The translations under genes and the position numbers were made by a program. Below, piece by piece: positions 1 through 8,035 of a stretch of DNA of 64,000 nt. How positions within the stretch are numbered: the stretch's first letter is position 1; each line of letters opens with the position of its first letter. This DNA is from a bacterium (lineage in GTDB: Bacteria > Verrucomicrobiota > Verrucomicrobiia > Limisphaerales > UBA11358), in contig JAKALA010000009.1 in the NCBI GenBank assembly GCA_021813325.1, forward strand, positions 1 to 64,000. The letters run 5' to 3'. Under the pieces are notes generated by a model, which worked only from the letters and a program-made list of their open reading frames with translations, had not been told where the DNA came from and ran no database searches.

Positions 1-1370
1 GCGCATTCCAGCACGGTCGTCGAGAACAACACTTCCGCCGCCGTCAGCACAATGTAGGGCAAGGTCTGCCACAGAACACTCAGGTGAGCGCCGTTGTCGA
101 TGCGCTGTTGCAGGGCGGCTACAACCACAAAGGACGCGGCGGCCAGAAACATGCCGCAGGACATGCGTTTGAGCGGGGAGGCGAGCCGGCCGATGCGCGG
201 ATAAATGCCCAGCGTGAACAGCGGCACCAGAATCATCACGATGAGCGGATTCATGGACTGCATCTGCTCGGCGCCGATGTCCAGCCCGAGCAATTTCACG
301 GGCACCATCTGCTGGCCTTGCAATACCCACGTCGAGTTGGGCTGGTCAAACAGGCTCCAGAAAATGGGGACGAACGCGAACATGAACAGAATTGGGGTGA
401 AGGAACGCGCGCTCGCTATTTCCTTTTCATCATGGCGCGGCGCGGCCTTGGCCCAGAAGGCGTCGGGAAGATCTGTTTTCCGCAACACGCTCAAGCCGAC
501 GACGAGCGCATACCACAATAAAATACACCCCAACGCCGACCACCCGATGATTTGTTCCGTGGAATGAGGAAAGTCAGTAAAACCCAGCACCGCCATCAGC
601 AGCATCGCCAGCACCGGCAGGCCGATGGTGGTGAACAGATTCAGCACGGCTGCGGCTTTAAACTCCTGGCTGTTTTGGAACGCATGCCAGAATACGGTGA
701 AGAAGCCGGCGCGTTTCAATTGCCGGTTCGTGGGCACGCGGGTGTAATATTTTGTGCCCAGCCAGAAAATCAGCGTGGCCAGTGCCATCAACACCCCCGG
801 CACGCCAAACGCAATTGCGTAGCTGGACTTGTCCTTGATCCACGGGATGACCAGGAAGGAAAAAAACGAGCCGAAATTGATGGCCCAATAAAACGCGCCG
901 TAGGCCTTTTGCAGAAGATGCGATTGTTCCGGTTTGAATTGATCGCCCATGAAGGCTGACACACAGGGTTTGATACCGCCGGAACCAAACGCCACCAGTC
1001 CCAGGCCGGCTGTCAGGCAAAGCATTTTGCCGTGGACATCCCCGATGAATCCGCTGCACGCCAGCACGCCGTTGCCGAGACAGTAAATCAGCGAGACCCA
1101 CAAGATCGTGTAGTAGCGGCCGATGAGCTTGTCGGAGAGCCAGGCGCCGAACAGCGGCATGAAATAGTTGGCTGAGACGAACAGATGGATGATTTCGGTG
1201 GCATGGTCTTTGGACTGGCCAAGTCCACCATCAACCACCGCCCCGGTAATGTAGCCGGCCAGGATGCTGCGGATGCCGTAGTAGCTGAAGCGTTCGCACG
1301 CTTCGTTGCCAACGATGTATTTGATTTGTGCCGGCCAGCGTTTGCCTTTTGTTTCTTCAGGGGGATTCAT
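1..1370 (-). CDS. POT/PTR2 family proton-dependent peptide transporter (3' end outside window)
   Basis: Inner-membrane major-facilitator carrier that imports di- and tripeptides with protons. The reading frame opens at an ATG at 1370 and stays open to base 1, so about 456 codons are visible and the C-terminus is missing. Family motifs are clear: GNEACERFSYYGIRSIL at about residues 22-38 (the ExxERFxYYG motif of helix 1), and FGSGGIKPCVSAFMGDQF in the region of helices 4-5 (PTR2 signature). Near the edge, AAEVLFSTTVLECA matches the late E-x-L-x-S helix of the family. Multiple hydrophobic helices run throughout. It starts 10 bases after the stop of the exported M3 peptidase, so the two are probably cotranscribed: peptides cut outside the cytoplasm could enter here. 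Family assignment is firm; exact substrate range is not readable. Confidence 0.93.
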   Translation of the reverse strand, partial: MNPPEETKGKRWPAQIKYIVGNEACERFSYYGIRSILAGYITGAVVDGGLGQSKDHATEIIHLFVSANYFMPLFGAWLSDKLIGRYYTILWVSLIYCLGNGVLACSGFIGDVHGKMLCLTAGLGLVAFGSGGIKPCVSAFMGDQFKPEQSHLLQKAYGAFYWAINFGSFFSFLVIPWIKDKSSYAIAFGVPGVLMALATLIFWLGTKYYTRVPTNRQLKRAGFFTVFWHAFQNSQEFKAAAVLNLFTTIGLPVLAMLLMAVLGFTDFPHSTEQIIGWSALGCILLWYALVVGLSVLRKTDLPDAFWAKAAPRHDEKEIASARSFTPILFMFAFVPIFWSLFDQPNSTWVLQGQQMVPVKLLGLDIGAEQMQSMNPLIVMILVPLFTLGIYPRIGRLASPLKRMSCGMFLAAASFVVVAALQQRIDNGAHLSVLWQTLPYIVLTAAEVLFSTTVLEC

Positions 1371-1379
1371 GGGCCAAAG

Positions 1380-3482
1380 TTATTTGGTGGAGGTTGCGCC
1401 AATACGTTTCAAGAAAGGTTCGATGGAGCGCGGGCGACCGAGGAATTTTTCGATGGAAACTTCGGCGTCGCGCGAACCGCCGACTTGATAAATTTCCGTG
1501 CGCATCCGCATGCCGATGGTGCGATCAAAAAATCCGTCCGGCGCATTTTCGAACTTCGTCGCCATGTCGGCGGCAATGGCATCGGCCCAGGCATAACCGT
1601 AGTAGCTGGCGGCGTAGCCAATGATGTGTCCAAAGTAAGCCACAAAGGCGGTGTCGGGCGGCACCGGGAATGAAACATCGCTCAAAACCTTGTTGGAATG
1701 CGGCAGGATTTCATCTGCGTTGGTGGCGTGGATTTGGGTGTGCAGGGCCAGATCCATCAAGCCAAAGGAAAGCTGGCGGCGATAGTAAGTGGCGTAGGTG
1801 GCAAGCCGGGAAGCCTTGAGCTGGCTGAGGATTTCCTGCGGGATTTTCTTTTTCGGGTCGCGATAGTCGGCGGCAAAGCTGTCGAGCACTTTTTTGTCCC
1901 AAGGCCAGTTTTCGAGCATTTGCGAGGGGGCTTCGACGAAATCCTGCGGCACGCTGGTGCCGGAGAACCGCGAATATTTGGCGCGGGTCAGAATCGTGTG
2001 CATGGCGTGACCAAACTCATGAAAGACGGTTTCCACTTCATCGTGCGAGAGCAGCGACGGTTTGTCCGGCTGCGGCGGCGGGAAGTTGCAGACCAGCGAG
2101 CAAACCGGGCGCTGATAGGTTCCATCGGGCAGTTGTTTGCCTTCGATGATTCCAAACTCGGCAAAGTGATTGTATTTCCCGTCGCGCGGGAACATGTCCA
2201 GGTAGAACATGCCCATCGGTTCGCCGGTTTTGGCGTCAGAGACGGCGTAGAGTTGCAAATTATCCACCCATTTGTAGGGTGGATTCACGCGTTCGAACTT
2301 GAGGCCAAAGATGCGCTGGTAAATGGCGAACATGCCGTTCAGCACGCGCTGATAGGGGAAATAAACGCGCAACTGCTCGGCATCCACATTGTATTTGGTT
2401 TTTTTCAGCATGTTGGCGTAATAACGCCAGTCCCAGTAGTTCACCACCGCGTTGGTGTCGCCCGTATCCTTGATTTTCAATTCGCGAAACTCCGCCAATT
2501 CCCGGTCGTATTTGGGTTGCAGCCCCTTTTTCAAGCTTTCCAAAAAGCTGATGGCCGTGGCGCTGTTCTTGGCCATACGGGTTTCAATGGCATAGTCGGC
2601 GAAGCTGGCGTAACCGAGCCGGTGTGCAATCTCATCGCGCAGCACAATGATTTTTTGGAGCAGGGGAATGTTAACCTTCCGTGCAAGGTTGCATTGCGCG
2701 ATCGCCATCCGCCGGCGGGTGTCCTCGCGTTTGGCGTTGTCTTCCACCATGAGGTAGTGAAAGGTGATGTTCGCCTTGAGCGTGTATTTATCGTCGCCGG
2801 TCTTGATGCCTTGCTGCGCGAGAAAATCTTCGGGCACGCCTTCGAGTTCGGCTTTGGTGAATACCAGCGAATTGGTGGCCTTGGTGACGTTGTTTTCAAA
2901 ATCCGTTTCCAGTCCGGTCAGTTCTTTGCGCAGACGCTCGACTTCATCGCGTTCGGCTTTGGGGAGATCGAGGCCGGCGCGGCGATAATCGCGCATGGTA
3001 TCATCAAACAGCTTTTTGTCTTCACCGGAGAGCGCCGGCTGCGTGGCGGCAAAAGCTTTCAGCGCACGATAAACATCCTCGCGATAGTCAATCCCCACGG
3101 ACCATTCAGAAAGTTGTTTTATCGCCTCGGTGGCCGCATCGCGAACGGCGGCGTTGGTGCTGGTCACTTCGATGAGGGAAAGCCGGTTGGCCGATAACGC
3201 AATTTGGTAATCGATGCGGTCCAGCGCGATGAAGGTGTTGGTAAAATTAATCTGGTTAGTTTTCAACGCACCGAGTTTATCCAGCGCGGCATTACCGTTG
3301 GCGATGGTTCTGGTGATGGTGGCGGCCACTTCGCCGGGAGTGGTCTCAAAGGTGGGGATGGTGATGACCGAATGAAATTGCGCGGCGCGCTCTTGAAAAG
3401 CGGCAAGGTCGGCGGTTTTGATTTGGGCGCCGACCAGTGACACGAAGGACATGAGGAGCAGCAGCGTGGTTTTGAATGGCAT
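1380..3482 (-). CDS. Exported M3-family zinc oligopeptidase (thimet/Dcp-like)
   Basis: Zinc metallopeptidase of the M3 family, predicted to degrade oligopeptides outside the cytoplasm. The chosen start gives a 700-residue protein with a signal peptide (KTTLLLLMSFVSLVGA core, cleavage about residue 20); the longer frame upstream adds 28 Arg-rich residues with no export signal and overlaps dgt, so I reject it. The catalytic HEFGH motif is at residues 488-492, inside VETVFHEFGHAMHTIL, as in thimet oligopeptidases; the rest is the mostly helical M3 fold. It lies 2 bases after dgt and 10 bases before the POT transporter gene. The pairing with a peptide importer suggests a scavenging role. Whether it is periplasmic or secreted further cannot be told; no lipobox cysteine is present. 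Confidence 0.92.
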   Translation of the reverse strand: MPFKTTLLLLMSFVSLVGAQIKTADLAAFQERAAQFHSVITIPTFETTPGEVAATITRTIANGNAALDKLGALKTNQINFTNTFIALDRIDYQIALSANRLSLIEVTSTNAAVRDAATEAIKQLSEWSVGIDYREDVYRALKAFAATQPALSGEDKKLFDDTMRDYRRAGLDLPKAERDEVERLRKELTGLETDFENNVTKATNSLVFTKAELEGVPEDFLAQQGIKTGDDKYTLKANITFHYLMVEDNAKREDTRRRMAIAQCNLARKVNIPLLQKIIVLRDEIAHRLGYASFADYAIETRMAKNSATAISFLESLKKGLQPKYDRELAEFRELKIKDTGDTNAVVNYWDWRYYANMLKKTKYNVDAEQLRVYFPYQRVLNGMFAIYQRIFGLKFERVNPPYKWVDNLQLYAVSDAKTGEPMGMFYLDMFPRDGKYNHFAEFGIIEGKQLPDGTYQRPVCSLVCNFPPPQPDKPSLLSHDEVETVFHEFGHAMHTILTRAKYSRFSGTSVPQDFVEAPSQMLENWPWDKKVLDSFAADYRDPKKKIPQEILSQLKASRLATYATYYRRQLSFGLMDLALHTQIHATNADEILPHSNKVLSDVSFPVPPDTAFVAYFGHIIGYAASYYGYAWADAIAADMATKFENAPDGFFDRTIGMRMRTEIYQVGGSRDAEVSIEKFLGRPRSIEPFLKRIGATSTK

Positions 3483-3484
3483 AA

Positions 3485-4642
3485 TTAAAATTCGAAACTT
3501 TTGCCTAAAATGCGCTCGCATTCGATCATGACGTAGCGATCCGTCATGCCGGCGAGATAATCGCAAACCGCGCGGTGCAGGCCGGTCTTTTTTAACCTTT
3601 TACGCGAGTTGTCGCCAATTTCCTTGGGATGGGCGAGATAATACTTGAAAAGTTGTTCCAGCATTTTGACCGCGCGGAGATTGGGCTGATGCACCACCGG
3701 ATTGTAGTAAAGATTCTTGTAGAGATAGTCGCGCAGTTCCAAATTCAATTTTCTCCGTTCCGGGCTGTATTGAATCAGCGCTTTGGGAAAGCGGCGCACT
3801 TCGTCGGCGCTTTGCACTTTGGCGGCGGCAATCAATTGTTCGCTCGTTTCCACCACGTCCTTGATCTGCATGTCGATAATCGTGCGGATGGTAAAGTAGC
3901 GACGGCATTCATCCGGCAATTTCCCGTGTTCGTCTTTGACTTCGCTGGCGGCGTGGGTCCAGATGCGGACGTTTTCGGTGAGGTGCTGTTCCGACAACAA
4001 CCCGGAATCCAGGCCGTCGTCCAGGTCGTGACTGTAGTAGGTGATTTCGTCGGCCAGGTTGGCGATTTGCGCTTCTAGCGAGGAATTCTTGGCGTCGAAT
4101 CCTTTGCGCCGGCCGGGATGATCGTAGGCGGTCTGATGTTTGGCCAGACCTTCGAGCACTTCCCAGGAAAGGTTCAAACCGGAGAATCCCGGGTATTTTT
4201 CTTCCAGATCTTCGACGATGCGCAAACTGTGCTGGTTATGTTCAAATCCGCCGTGACCTTTCATCAGTCGGGCCAGCGCCGTTTCGCCTTTGTGGCCAAA
4301 TGGCGAATGGCCCAGGTCGTGGGCTAGGGCGATGGTTTCAGCCAGATCCGTATTTAACCGGAGCGCGCTGGAGATGTTTCTGGAAATGGCGGCGACTTCA
4401 ATGGTATGTGTCAGCCGCGTGCGCAAATGGTCGCCGGTGCCGTTGAGAAAGACCTGCGTTTTGTATTCCAAGCGCCGGAAGGCGCGCGAGTGGATCACGC
4501 GATCCCGGTCACGTTGATATTGCGTGCGCCAGAGCGGCGGCGGCTCCTTGAATTTTCGCCCGCGTGTGTCGCCGCTGAACTGGGCGAAAGGCGCGAGAAA
4601 CTGGCGTTCGTTGGTTTCGAGTTCCTGGCGTGTGCGCGGCAT
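3485..4642 (-). CDS. dgt: Deoxyguanosinetriphosphate triphosphohydrolase-like HD-domain protein
   Basis: HD-superfamily dNTP triphosphohydrolase (Dgt/SAMHD1-like, type 2 dGTPase-like), expected to cleave dNTPs to deoxynucleoside and triphosphate in the cytoplasm and so adjust dNTP pools. The 385-residue form starting MPRTRQELE is chosen because its ATG lies 4 bases after the ispH stop; a 16-residue extension would run into ispH. The N-terminal RDRDRVIHSRAFRRLEYKTQ motif and RLTHTIEVAAISRNI (first HD-domain His) are followed by ALAHDLGHSPFGH with the paired His-Asp metal ligands, all typical. A third segment, KHQTAYDHP, matches the family too. Middle gene of a tight ispH-dgt-M3 peptidase-POT cluster. 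Nucleotide specificity (dGTP or general dNTP) cannot be read from sequence. Confidence 0.92.
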   Translation of the reverse strand: MPRTRQELETNERQFLAPFAQFSGDTRGRKFKEPPPLWRTQYQRDRDRVIHSRAFRRLEYKTQVFLNGTGDHLRTRLTHTIEVAAISRNISSALRLNTDLAETIALAHDLGHSPFGHKGETALARLMKGHGGFEHNQHSLRIVEDLEEKYPGFSGLNLSWEVLEGLAKHQTAYDHPGRRKGFDAKNSSLEAQIANLADEITYYSHDLDDGLDSGLLSEQHLTENVRIWTHAASEVKDEHGKLPDECRRYFTIRTIIDMQIKDVVETSEQLIAAAKVQSADEVRRFPKALIQYSPERRKLNLELRDYLYKNLYYNPVVHQPNLRAVKMLEQLFKYYLAHPKEIGDNSRKRLKKTGLHRAVCDYLAGMTDRYVMIECERILGKSFEF

Positions 4643-4646
4643 AAAT

Positions 4647-5897
4647 TTACCCCTTGATGAGTTCCTGGACGGATATTCCCCGCAATTCAAAAAGCCGGCG
4701 AATGGTATCCTCGATCAAATTGTTCGGACAACTGGCCCCGGCGGTGATGCCCACGGTGATTTCCCCGGATGGCAGCCAGTCGCGGGTTTCAATTTCCTGG
4801 CGCTTGTGAAGATTGAAGTGATGGATCAGGCTGGCGGATTCCATCTTGGCGGCATTTTTGATGAAGTAGGTCGGCAGTTTGGCTTCGCCCATTTCCGCAA
4901 GGTGCGAAGTGTTCGAGGAATTGTAGCCGCCCACCACGATGAGCAGGTTGGGCGGATTCAGTAGCATTTTTTCCAGCGCATCCTGCCGGTCCTGCGTGGC
5001 GCCGCAGATGGTGTCGAAGAAGCGGAAATGACTGTTGAGCCGTTCATGGCCGTATTTTTTTTCCATGGTGGCTTTGAAACGCCGCTGCACTTCCTCGGTT
5101 TCGCCGCGCAACATGGTGGTTTGATTCGCCACGCCCACCGCCTGCAAATGCAGGTCGGGATCAAACCCGGCGGAATAAGCCCCTTCGAATTTTTTCAGGA
5201 ATTCAAACTTGTCGCCGCCTTGCAGGATGTAGTTACAGACATAATCCGTCTCCGCCAGGTTGAAAACCACGAGATAATGTCCGCTGCCATAGGCGCGGGC
5301 CTGCGACGTGGTCGCCTTGGTTTCCTCGTGCTTGGCTTTGCCGTGAATGATGCTGGTGACGTGTTCCTTGGAGTATTGGCGGACGCGTTTCCAAACGCTC
5401 ATCACGTCGCCGCAGGTCGTATCTACGAGCACGCAGCCTTTGGCCTCGATTTTCTTGCGCGTGCTCACCTCGGTGCCAAACGCGGGGATGATGACGGCGT
5501 CGCCGGTTTGCAGCCGCTCCAGCTCTTCCGCGGTCGGCTTGGGCGAAATGATCTGGATGCCCATGTGCTGAATCTGGTCGTTTACTTCCGGGTTGTGAAT
5601 GATCTCGCCCAGAAGGTAGATCGGAGTGTGCGGCGAAACTTCCGAAAAATATTTGCGCGCGGCGTAGGCCAGGTCGATCGCGCGTTCCACGCCGTAACAA
5701 AAGCCAAATTCCTTGGCGAGTTTGACCGTCAAGCCGTCGGCGGATAAAATGCCCCCATTGGCGCGGATGCTTTCCACCAGTTCGCTGCGATAATGCGACA
5801 ACACCTGGGCGGACACTGCTGCCATGATGTCGGGGCGCCGGAGGTTGATTTTTCTGTTTGGATCATTCTCGGGCGCGCCGTGCGATTCCTTAGACAT
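4647..5897 (-). CDS. ispH: 4-hydroxy-3-methylbut-2-enyl diphosphate reductase, long cyanobacterial/plant-type
   Basis: Last enzyme of the MEP isoprenoid pathway: a 4Fe-4S reductase turning HMBPP into IPP and DMAPP. The protein is 416 residues, about 100 longer than E. coli IspH, and its motifs match the cyanobacterial/plant branch: EFGFCYGVERAIDLAYAARK near residue 65 (first cluster Cys), VDTTCGDVMSVWKRVRQYSK (second Cys), FDTICGATQDRQDAL (a segment characteristic of that branch), and GITAGASCPNNLIEDTI near the end. The HGKAKHEET segment holds a conserved active-site His. The ATG at 5897 is the first in frame after the intergenic region. It heads the minus-strand cluster continuing into dgt; the upstream 207-base divergent region holds a short palindrome (5962-5974). 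Confidence 0.95.
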   Translation of the reverse strand: MSKESHGAPENDPNRKINLRRPDIMAAVSAQVLSHYRSELVESIRANGGILSADGLTVKLAKEFGFCYGVERAIDLAYAARKYFSEVSPHTPIYLLGEIIHNPEVNDQIQHMGIQIISPKPTAEELERLQTGDAVIIPAFGTEVSTRKKIEAKGCVLVDTTCGDVMSVWKRVRQYSKEHVTSIIHGKAKHEETKATTSQARAYGSGHYLVVFNLAETDYVCNYILQGGDKFEFLKKFEGAYSAGFDPDLHLQAVGVANQTTMLRGETEEVQRRFKATMEKKYGHERLNSHFRFFDTICGATQDRQDALEKMLLNPPNLLIVVGGYNSSNTSHLAEMGEAKLPTYFIKNAAKMESASLIHHFNLHKRQEIETRDWLPSGEITVGITAGASCPNNLIEDTIRRLFELRGISVQELIKG

Positions 5898-5961
5898 GGC
5901 GAAAAATTAACGCCGAAGCACGGGGGCGTCGAGCAGGATTTGGTTTGATTCCATTGAATAT

Positions 5962-5974
5962 TCACTAATAGTGA
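5962..5974. promoter_or_regulatory. Perfect 13-base palindrome in the ispH / GH39 divergent intergenic region
   Basis: TCACTA-A-TAGTGA is a perfect 6-1-6 inverted repeat 65 bases upstream of the ispH start and 131 bases upstream of the GH39 start. The surrounding 40 bases are more A+T-rich than the flanking coding DNA. The arm length fits an operator for a small dimeric regulator, but no regulator gene is next to it and it could be chance. No T-run follows, so it is not a terminator. Confidence 0.3.
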
Positions 5975-6104
5975 TGAAGTGTTTCCCCAATGCAAAACCC
6001 AATTTTCAATCGGGACCGAATCGTGCGCGTGGTTCGCTTTGGAACGCAAATTCAAATGGCCTCCAGCCCGCCGGACGTTGCCTGGCGCCACAATTTAACC
6101 GGTC

Positions 6105-7808
6105 ATGAAGCATAAACCATCTACTCGTTTTCAACTGGCCTGCATCGTTTGCGCGTCGCTTTTTGTAAACGCCGCCGGCGCGGCGGACGATCCGTCGTCA
6201 AGCAATTCAATTCCGGTGACCATCCGGGTGGACGCGGCCAGGTCGCTGGGGCCGATGAAACCGATCTGGCGCTTTTTCGGCGCGGATGAGCCGAATTACG
6301 CTTACATGAAGGACGGGCGGAGATTAATCAGCGAGTTGGGTGAATTGCGTCCGAATCAGGTCTATTTCCGGGCGCACAATCTGCTGACCTCCGGCGATGG
6401 AACGCCCGCTTTGAAATGGGGCAGTTCCAACGCCTACACCGAGGACGCCAATGGAAATCCCATCTACAACTGGACGATTCTGGACCGTATTTTTGATGCC
6501 TACCGCGCGCGGAATGTGCGGCCTTATGCGGAAATTGGTTTCATGCCTGAAGCCCTTTCGGTGCATCCGGAGCCTTATCAACACGAATGGCGGCCCGGGC
6601 TAAAATACGACGTTATTGGGACGGGCTGGTCGTATCCGCCAAAAGACTACGCCAAATGGGCCGGGCTGGTTTATCAATGGGTGAAGCACTGCGTGGATCG
6701 ATACGGTGCAAATGAAGTTTCAAAATGGTATTGGGAAGTTTGGAATGAAGCCAATGGCTCGGCTTATTGGCATGCCTCGCCCGAGGAATTTTTCAAGCTG
6801 CACGATTTTGCCATTGATGCTGTGCGCCGCGCTTTGCCCACCGCCCGCGTCGGCGGGCCGGACTTGGCGGGCTTTGGCGGGAAATTTATGCGTGATTTCA
6901 TCAATCATGTCGTCAGCGGAACCAATTATGCCACCGGGCGGATTGGCACGCCGGAGGATTTCATTTCCTTTCATGCGAAAGGTGCGCCTGGCTTTGTGGA
7001 TGGCCACGTGCGTCTGGGGATTGCCGCCCAGTTGCGGGAAATCAACCGTGGTTTTGGCCTGATTGCCGGCGTGCCGGAGATGAAATCCAAGCCGATCATC
7101 ATTGGCGAATCTGACCCGGATGGCTGTGCCGCCTGCCAGGGCGCGAGTCTGGGCTACCGTAATACGACGATGTATTCGAGTTACACGGCGGCGAGTTTTG
7201 CCCGGGAATTTGAACTGGCGGATCGTTACGGTGTCAATCTGGAAGGCGCGCTGACCTGGGCTTTTGAATTTGAGGATCAGCCTTATTTTGCCGGACAACG
7301 CGTGCTGGCCAGCAACGGCCTTGATTTGCCGGTGCTGAATGTTTTTCGCATGTTCAGTCGGATGGGCGGACAGCGGATTGAAGCCAGCAGTTCCGGGGCG
7401 GTTTCACTGGATGACATGATCAAGCACGGGGTGCGCGGGCAGCCGGATATTTCGGCTTTGGCGTGCATGGAATCAAACCGGCTTTGCGTCATGGTCTGGT
7501 ATTATCATGATGACGATCTGCCCGGCCCGGAAGCGGCCGTGAGCATCAGCCTGGATCATTTGCCGTTCCCTGATCAAGCGATGAAGCTGGTGCAATATCG
7601 AATCGACGAACAGCACAGCAACGCCTTCACGGAATGGAAGCTGATGGGGGCGCCCACGGCGCCCAATGAGGAGCAATACGCGCGAATGCAAAAGGCCGGG
7701 CAATTGGCCGAACTGGGCGCGCCGGAAAATATTCCGGTGGCGCATGGAAAGGCGGCCATTCATATCCATTTGCCGCGACAGGGCGTGGCATTGCTGGTTT
7801 TAGAATAG
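6105..7808 (+). CDS. Secreted GH39-type glycoside hydrolase (beta-xylosidase-like)
   Basis: Predicted secreted retaining glycosidase of family GH39, whose characterised bacterial members are mainly beta-xylosidases. The 567-residue protein has a signal peptide ending about residue 27 (FVNAAGA followed by ADDP). The catalytic TIM barrel carries KWYWEVWNEANGSAYW with the acid/base Glu215, and KPIIIGESDPDGCAACQG with the nucleophile Glu335; the spacing matches the GH39 pattern. The C-terminal 130 residues form the expected small beta domain. First gene of a plus-strand block with two GH92 enzymes and a secreted peptidase, although 227 bases separate it from the next gene. Substrate could be a xyloside or another pentosyl/glycosyl linkage; GH39 is diverse. 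Confidence 0.85.
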   Translation: MKHKPSTRFQLACIVCASLFVNAAGAADDPSSSNSIPVTIRVDAARSLGPMKPIWRFFGADEPNYAYMKDGRRLISELGELRPNQVYFRAHNLLTSGDGTPALKWGSSNAYTEDANGNPIYNWTILDRIFDAYRARNVRPYAEIGFMPEALSVHPEPYQHEWRPGLKYDVIGTGWSYPPKDYAKWAGLVYQWVKHCVDRYGANEVSKWYWEVWNEANGSAYWHASPEEFFKLHDFAIDAVRRALPTARVGGPDLAGFGGKFMRDFINHVVSGTNYATGRIGTPEDFISFHAKGAPGFVDGHVRLGIAAQLREINRGFGLIAGVPEMKSKPIIIGESDPDGCAACQGASLGYRNTTMYSSYTAASFAREFELADRYGVNLEGALTWAFEFEDQPYFAGQRVLASNGLDLPVLNVFRMFSRMGGQRIEASSSGAVSLDDMIKHGVRGQPDISALACMESNRLCVMVWYYHDDDLPGPEAAVSISLDHLPFPDQAMKLVQYRIDEQHSNAFTEWKLMGAPTAPNEEQYARMQKAGQLAELGAPENIPVAHGKAAIHIHLPRQGVALLVLE

Positions 7809-8035
7809 CTGGATGGTTGCGGCTAAACTCTCGCGGCGGGCCACTCGACACGCGGCGCACGGCGGCGCGACCTCTGTGATTTTGGCCGGATGAAGGCGAA
7901 ATTTCCGGCCACGGATCGCGGGCGGATCATTTGTTCTGGAATTCTTATCGGCGGAATGGTTTTCGCTGATGATCGAAATTATTTTCCAAACGCAAACGGA
8001 TTGGCATACTCGGCCACCTGACAATTACCATAACC

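Noticed and set aside
1698..3197. 499-codon open frame on the plus strand
   Set aside because: Antisense to the M3 peptidase gene, which has HEFGH and a signal peptide; the antisense product has no recognisable motif.
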